The position numbers and the translations under genes were made by a program. From the NCBI GenBank assembly GCA_004335835.1, contig RWJK01001206.1:101344-165343 (forward strand): a stretch of 64,000 bases of DNA, in the 5' to 3' direction. Each line of letters starts with the position of its first letter. The first letter of the stretch is position 1. A model generated the notes under the pieces. It did not search any database. It saw only the letters and a list, made by a program, of their open reading frames with translations, and was not told the origin of the DNA. This DNA is from Scenedesmus sp. ARA3 (lineage: Eukaryota; Chlorophyta; Chlorophyceae; Sphaeropleales; Scenedesmaceae). Positions 61,313 to 64,000 of the stretch are shown here, one piece after another.

Positions 61313-64000
61313 CAAGGTTGGCAGCAATGACAAAGAGCTCCTCAAGTAACTGCACTGCATCCAAGGCAAATACCACATCCTGCTTGGCAGTGTTTGGTGC
61401 TTTGCTTGATGAAGAGCATGACGCTATGTACATTCATAAGCATAACATCACCTGCTGCTGAAACGCACCTGTAGCTGCTGCAGGTCCTGCTGCAGCTGCC
61501 GTTGGTCCTCCTGCAGCTGCAGCTGGTATCTATTCCTGTAGCCCCAGATGCGCTCCCTTGCTGCTGCTAGCTCATCCTGCACTGCACTGGGCCAGTGCCG
61601 CAGCTGCCAGAACACATCAGCTGACTCATCCAGCAATGGATGGTGGCTGCCCTCCATAACAGCAAAACTGCTGGCGCTGTCATCAATTTGCTGCTGGATG
61701 GAAGGCAGCTCCTGCAGGCAGTATGCAAAAGGCGAAGAGCAGATGACATGTCAGTTATTTGTTGGAATCCTGAACACCAAACTGTTTGCTAGGAATAAGC
61801 ACGCAGGTTCGGACGAAAAATGAAATTCCTGGTACGGAATCATTGTGCAGCAATCGCCCTCACGTAGCGTCACGAGCAGCCTTATTCCAAGCTCTNNNNN
61901 NNNNNNNNNNNNNNNNNNNNNNNNNNNNNNNNNNNNNNNNNNNNNNNNNNNNNNNNNNNNNNNNNNNNNNNNNNNNNNNNNNNNNNNNNNNNNNNNNNNN
62001 NNNNNNNNNNNNNNNNNNNNNNNNNNNNNNNNNNNNNNNNNNNNNNNNNNNNNNNNNNNNNNNNNNNNNNNNNNNNNNNNGCACTGCTACTCTCAGCTCT
62101 TCCTGCGAACTTGCAGCAAAAAGTGTGAGATGTGGTGGCCGGCACAGATTGAGAGACACCGCACACAACTCGCGGACTCAACCTGATTTTCGCGATCCAA
62201 CAACTTGGTCTGTATGCATGTCGCTGACTGCTGGTGCTTGAAGATGCGGTATATACTACTCGAACACCAGGTTTGCCAGAAGGCTACACGTTGATTGCTC
62301 AATTCAACAGTTGTATGTTGTGTGTCTGGCCTTGTGTCGTGTTTGTGATGTGTCAAAAGCATCCAGCGCGGCGAGGATTGCAGTCCGCGTGTCGGACTTG
62401 ATGAGCACAGCCAGGTCGCGTCATACTGCGTTCGCTGACGCACAAGCGCAGCATTTGCAGCTCAAATCGTTAATTACATTGCGTATGCATGCAGAGACAG
62501 CGTGCTTCACCAATGGGCCTAGCAGCAGCAGCAGCAGCAGCACCAGCAGCAGCAGCAGCAGCAGGGGGTGGGGATGGTGACCCTCCCAGCGTACCCCCAT
62601 ACAACTTTGCTCTATTGCATCTAGCATTTTGTGTAAAAAATATTGGCGCAGGCTGCTCGCGCAACAAATACTGGGAACTGTGTCCAAACAACTTTTTGAT
62701 TTTTCTTTTTTGTCCGTCAATAAGCACCTTTATAAAAATAAGCACCTTTAACAGGCATCATGCTGTCACAAAGCCAGCATGGGCAACTGTAGAGCATGGA
62801 GGGAAGAGAGGACAGGCGAGCAGGCAATGAGCCGGAGCAGTACAGTCAGCCGGATCCAGAGAAAGATGAATGCTGCAAGGACTGCAGCAGGATTTTACCT
62901 GCTCCACTGCTCCAAGGTATCGCTCCAGTGCGTCCATCTCTTCTGTAGTGGTTGGCTCCTGGTTGAGTGCTGCAGTGATCTCTTCAAACCTGCGCAGGGT
63001 GAAGCAACAGCACAGACCACAGGCAAGGCAGACAACTGGCTGGTTGGCAGCAGTGTTACTCCAAGCACAAGGTGCCACATAGTGTGGTAGCGTGTTGCAG
63101 TCTAGCTGACAACGCGTTACTTGTACAGGTGTACACCAAACAGCATGCAAACCCCATCGCCCTCACCTGGCAACAATGGCCTGGTTGCTGCTGTGCCACT
63201 GCTCCTGCACCCAGTTCTGCAATGCCTGCCGTGCTGCCAGCGCCTGCGCCACCAGCGCTGCCTTGGCCTGTGCCACGTCGATAGCCACCAGCCTGAACCA
63301 CACTGCGTCGTCTGACTTGGCATAAACAGACTTGGCCAGCTGCAGGAAACAGCAAGACAAAGATCGTCATGAGGGTGGGAGGAGCAATGCAGAGCTGTGT
63401 GGTCCTGCAGACTTGTTGCACTACAGCCACCGTCTGGCACAACCCGAGCATGCAAAAGCAACGGCCTACACCATCCGCACCTGCAGCAGCCGTTCAATCT
63501 CTGCTGCTGTCTCCTGCAGGCTGTGTTCTCCTGCAAGCCAGCCAACCAGGTGGCCGCCAGGCCCGCCTGTTGCATCCAGCTCCTGCTGCACCTCAGCAAA
63601 GCTGCTCAGCAGCGCTGCCGGCCCTGCCAGATTTGCAACCAAGATGGCACAGATGTTGCCACGCAGCTGCTCGGCCAGCGGGTCGTCCAGCTCCATTGCA
63701 CGCAGCGTTGCGTCAGAGGATGGGTTCTTGGCCTGCAACAACATGCCAGGCATCAAGCTTCAAACACCCTAAGGAAGCGCCTTCTGATGTTGAATTTTCA
63801 AACACGTCCCGGATACATCAGCCATGCGGAACCAGCACAGACGCCATAAGCCTGCCACCACAGCAAGAGTGAGCTGCAATACAGCAGGGTGTTGCCGCAC
63901 TAGACTGCTACCCAGCTGTAGGTAACACAGCACCCACCTTCTCTCCCAAGTCCTCCACTGACTGCCCCGCCTCAATCATGCCATCAAACACGCGCAGGAC
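35108..64000 (-). CDS. Axonemal inner-arm dynein heavy chain, 5' end outside window
   Basis: This ATPase motor drives ciliary beating. Its class is single-headed inner arm (DNAH3/7/12-like), judged from VNRxGVxxML and [21 protein letters not shown] at the C-terminus. About 67 exons give about 3,650 residues. In order: tail and linker (64000-57490), AAA1 with [17 protein letters not shown] and CFDEFNRID (57162-55816), AAA2 with GYSYSAKTS (55440-54141), AAA3 with [14 protein letters not shown] (53942-51594), AAA4 with [13 protein letters not shown] (51343-48816), coiled-coil stalk and microtubule-binding domain (48548-45434), AAA5-6 and C-terminal domain (45147-35108). I saw no stop inside any exon. 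The frame ends LAD-TAG. Approximate exons near the C-terminus: 35341-35108, 35821-35628, 36532-36365, 37075-37013, 37376-37252, 37783-37567, 38611-38386, 39114-38989, 39420-39296, 39957-39679, 40642-40345, 41060-40919, 41433-41311, 41830-41625, 42247-42083, 43617-43462. Many introns carry echoes. Confidence 0.95.
35501..35596 (-). repeat. Dynein echo: end of exon 35821-35628
   Basis: It reads [20 protein letters not shown] with ESEPK and a GTGGGT donor, downstream of the true exon end. Confidence 0.92.
36160..36270 (-). repeat. Dynein echo: end of exon 36532-36365
   Basis: A copy of [18 protein letters not shown] through [10 protein letters not shown] with its donor, downstream of the true exon. 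Confidence 0.92.
36622..36672 (-). repeat. Dynein echo: start of exon 36532-36365
   Basis: A copy of [18 protein letters not shown] followed by a stop, upstream of the true exon. Confidence 0.9.
37850..37905 (-). repeat. Dynein echo: start of exon 37783-37567
   Basis: A copy of [14 protein letters not shown], upstream of the true exon. Confidence 0.9.
38149..38232 (-). repeat. Dynein echo: end of exon 38611-38386
   Basis: A copy of [14 protein letters not shown] through LPAAAPPE with a consensus GTGAGT donor (the true donor is GTAGGT), downstream of the exon. Confidence 0.92.
38797..38851 (-). repeat. Dynein echo: end of exon 39114-38989
   Basis: A copy of [10 protein letters not shown] with a small deletion, then TMPLV and a donor, downstream of the exon. 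Confidence 0.88.
39563..39601 (-). repeat. Dynein echo: end of exon 39957-39679
   Basis: A short copy of NDPPKGLQQ plus donor, downstream of the exon. Confidence 0.8.
40019..40078 (-). repeat. Dynein echo: start of exon 39957-39679
   Basis: A near-identical copy of [18 protein letters not shown], upstream of the true exon. Confidence 0.92.
40735..40785 (-). repeat. Dynein echo: start of exon 40642-40345
   Basis: A copy reading [15 protein letters not shown] (true exon: [15 protein letters not shown]), upstream of the exon. Confidence 0.85.
41092..41160 (-). repeat. Dynein echo: start of exon 41060-40919
   Basis: A frame-damaged copy of the acceptor and [15 protein letters not shown] region, upstream of the exon. 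Confidence 0.8.
42305..42382 (-). repeat. Dynein echo: start of exon 42247-42083
   Basis: A copy of [20 protein letters not shown], upstream of the true exon ([20 protein letters not shown]). Confidence 0.92.
42414..43184. mobile_element. hAT-like non-autonomous transposon (MITE), 771 bp
   Basis: Terminal inverted repeats: the left end starts CAGGGTTGCTCAATACGC and the right end, reverse-complemented, is CAGGGTTGCTCAATACAC (17 of 18 match). The flanking 8-base target sites are CAACAAAT and TGACAAAT (6 of 8 match). The ends are rich in CGTAT/ATACG motifs, as expected for subterminal transposase sites. No transposase frame is present. It lies in a dynein intron between the exons at 43617-43462 and 42247-42083. 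Confidence 0.75.
43296..43390 (-). repeat. Dynein echo: end of exon 43617-43462
   Basis: A copy of [20 protein letters not shown] through QLKEIE with a GTGCGG donor, downstream of the exon. Confidence 0.92.
43618..43686. repeat. (CAG)n-rich tract beside a dynein acceptor
   Basis: On the gene strand it is a (CTG)n run ending in the CTGCAG acceptor of exon 43617-43462. Confidence 0.85.
43716..43788 (-). repeat. Dynein echo: start of exon 43617-43462
   Basis: A copy of [20 protein letters not shown], identical over most of its length, upstream of the exon. Confidence 0.92.
43847..43890 (-). repeat. Second dynein echo: start of exon 43617-43462
   Basis: An older copy reading [13 protein letters not shown], about 105 bases further upstream. 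Confidence 0.88.
45188..45275 (-). repeat. Dynein echo: start of exon 45147-44981
   Basis: A copy of [20 protein letters not shown], upstream of the true exon ([20 protein letters not shown]). Confidence 0.92.
46080..46156 (-). repeat. Dynein echo: start of exon 46006-45848
   Basis: A copy of [20 protein letters not shown], upstream of the exon. Confidence 0.9.
46770..46828 (-). repeat. Dynein echo: start of exon 46679-46436
   Basis: A copy of [14 protein letters not shown], upstream of the exon ([14 protein letters not shown]). Confidence 0.9.
46983..47012 (-). repeat. Distal dynein echo: end of exon 47527-47350
   Basis: A short copy of [11 protein letters not shown], about 340 bases downstream of the exon end. 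Confidence 0.75.
47157..47225 (-). repeat. Proximal dynein echo: end of exon 47527-47350
   Basis: A copy of [18 protein letters not shown] and a GTGAGC donor, downstream of the exon. Confidence 0.9.
47575..47674 (-). repeat. Dynein echo: start of exon 47527-47350
   Basis: A copy of [20 protein letters not shown] plus more, upstream of the exon, with a small insertion at its inner end. Confidence 0.92.
48607..48648 (-). repeat. Dynein echo: start of exon 48548-48432
   Basis: A copy of [11 protein letters not shown], upstream of the exon. Confidence 0.88.
49206..50392 (-). other. Dynein AAA4 module
   Basis: [14 protein letters not shown]-loop, then [37 protein letters not shown] and [12 protein letters not shown], all as expected for AAA4. 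Confidence 0.9.
49480..49537 (-). repeat. Dynein echo: start of exon 49402-49206
   Basis: A copy of [17 protein letters not shown], upstream of the exon ([17 protein letters not shown]). Confidence 0.92.
51594..52951 (-). other. Dynein AAA3 module
   Basis: FVGPTG and [14 protein letters not shown] are split by an intron at 52749-52600. Walker B is [16 protein letters not shown], followed by [15 protein letters not shown]. All are canonical. Confidence 0.9.
51850..51915 (-). repeat. Dynein echo: start of exon 51779-51594
   Basis: A copy of [19 protein letters not shown], upstream of the exon. Confidence 0.92.
54141..55120 (-). other. Dynein AAA2 module with variant P-loop
   Basis: The P-loop reads GYSYSAKTS; the usual Gly before Lys is Ala. 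The rest is standard ([32 protein letters not shown]). AAA2 in dyneins binds nucleotide without much hydrolysis, so the change may be tolerated. Confidence 0.8.
55719..55778. repeat. 20-bp minisatellite, three copies
   Basis: ATGAAGTGATTCATGGAGCR three times in a dynein intron. Confidence 0.9.
56332..56814 (-). other. Dynein AAA1 catalytic site exons
   Basis: Exon 56814-56714 supplies the Walker A lysine ([15 protein letters not shown]); its first Gly codon is split with the preceding exon ending GPAG at 56981. Exon 56504-56332 supplies Walker B ([19 protein letters not shown]). Both are intact, so the main ATPase site should work. Confidence 0.9.
57246..57306 (-). repeat. Dynein echo: start of exon 57162-56981
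   Basis: A copy of [17 protein letters not shown], upstream of the exon. It is the only clear echo found in the 5' 11.5 kb of the visible gene. Confidence 0.92.
61714..62896 (-). other. Large dynein intron with assembly gap
   Basis: The exons ending [11 protein letters not shown] and starting [11 protein letters not shown] flank it and appear to be neighbours in the protein. It contains 185 unknown bases (61896-62080), a CAG tract near 62521-62561 and AT-richer sequence at about 62590-62760. Confidence 0.6.
61896..62080. other. Assembly gap of 185 unknown bases
   Basis: A run of N inside the large dynein intron. Confidence 0.99.

Noticed and set aside
35108..64000. Two separate dynein genes or a fusion
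   Set aside because: Domains follow one another once in the normal order from linker to C-terminus; the duplicate segments are only partial echoes.
1..64000. tRNA or rRNA genes
   Set aside because: I saw no convincing tRNA or rRNA sequence when reading by eye. Faint or intron-containing tRNAs could be missed.

Overview
The window looks like nuclear DNA of a chlorophyte green alga, probably Chlorophyceae (a Scenedesmus/Tetradesmus-like or volvocalean lineage). The reasons are short introns with GTGAGC/GTGCGG donors and CTGCAG acceptors, pervasive CAG/CTG tracts in both introns and exons, axonemal dynein next to a plant-type allantoinase, and MYND-finger paralogs of the CxNPxC type. The organism call is inference. 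All gene models were spliced by eye. For the cyclophilin, VPS20 and allantoinase models the exon phases close exactly (369, 250 and 530 residues).

Layout, left to right. A decayed MYND-family gene runs off the left edge (1-1669, minus). A divergent cyclophilin (2437-6371, minus) and the ESCRT-III subunit VPS20/CHMP6 (7259-9611, minus) follow. VPS20 shares a divergent upstream region with allantoinase (10129-15242, plus). A large mosaic surface or matrix protein (15471-20489, plus; 50-base assembly gap inside) comes next. Then lies a MYND-family cluster: a truncated copy (21595-22888, plus), the most complete copy (23034-26999, minus) and a third (30845-34167, minus), with a small membrane-protein gene (28482-29798, minus) between the last two. 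From 35108 to the right edge is one axonemal dynein heavy chain on the minus strand, about 3,650 residues visible in roughly 67 exons. It is complete at the C-terminus, and its start lies beyond 64000.

The most striking feature is not a gene. Introns of the cyclophilin, VPS20, allantoinase, membrane-protein and dynein genes hold about fifty degenerate partial copies of the adjacent exon edge, here called exon-edge echoes. Each keeps the splice junction. Copies of an exon start lie upstream of that exon, and copies of an exon end lie downstream; I found no exception. This is what repeated tandem duplication of roughly 50-220 bp segments spanning intron/exon junctions would leave. Three cases have become arrays: four 120-bp units in the cyclophilin, six copies of one acceptor in allantoinase, and about five copies of the terminal exon of the membrane-protein gene. 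I saw no echoes in the surface-protein gene or the MYND paralogs.

Other points: a 771-bp hAT-like non-autonomous transposon sits in a dynein intron; the four MYND paralogs share an upstream motif 176-195 bases before their starts, although each copy carries a lesion; and some introns begin with (AGC)n and end with (CTG)n, so their ends are complementary.
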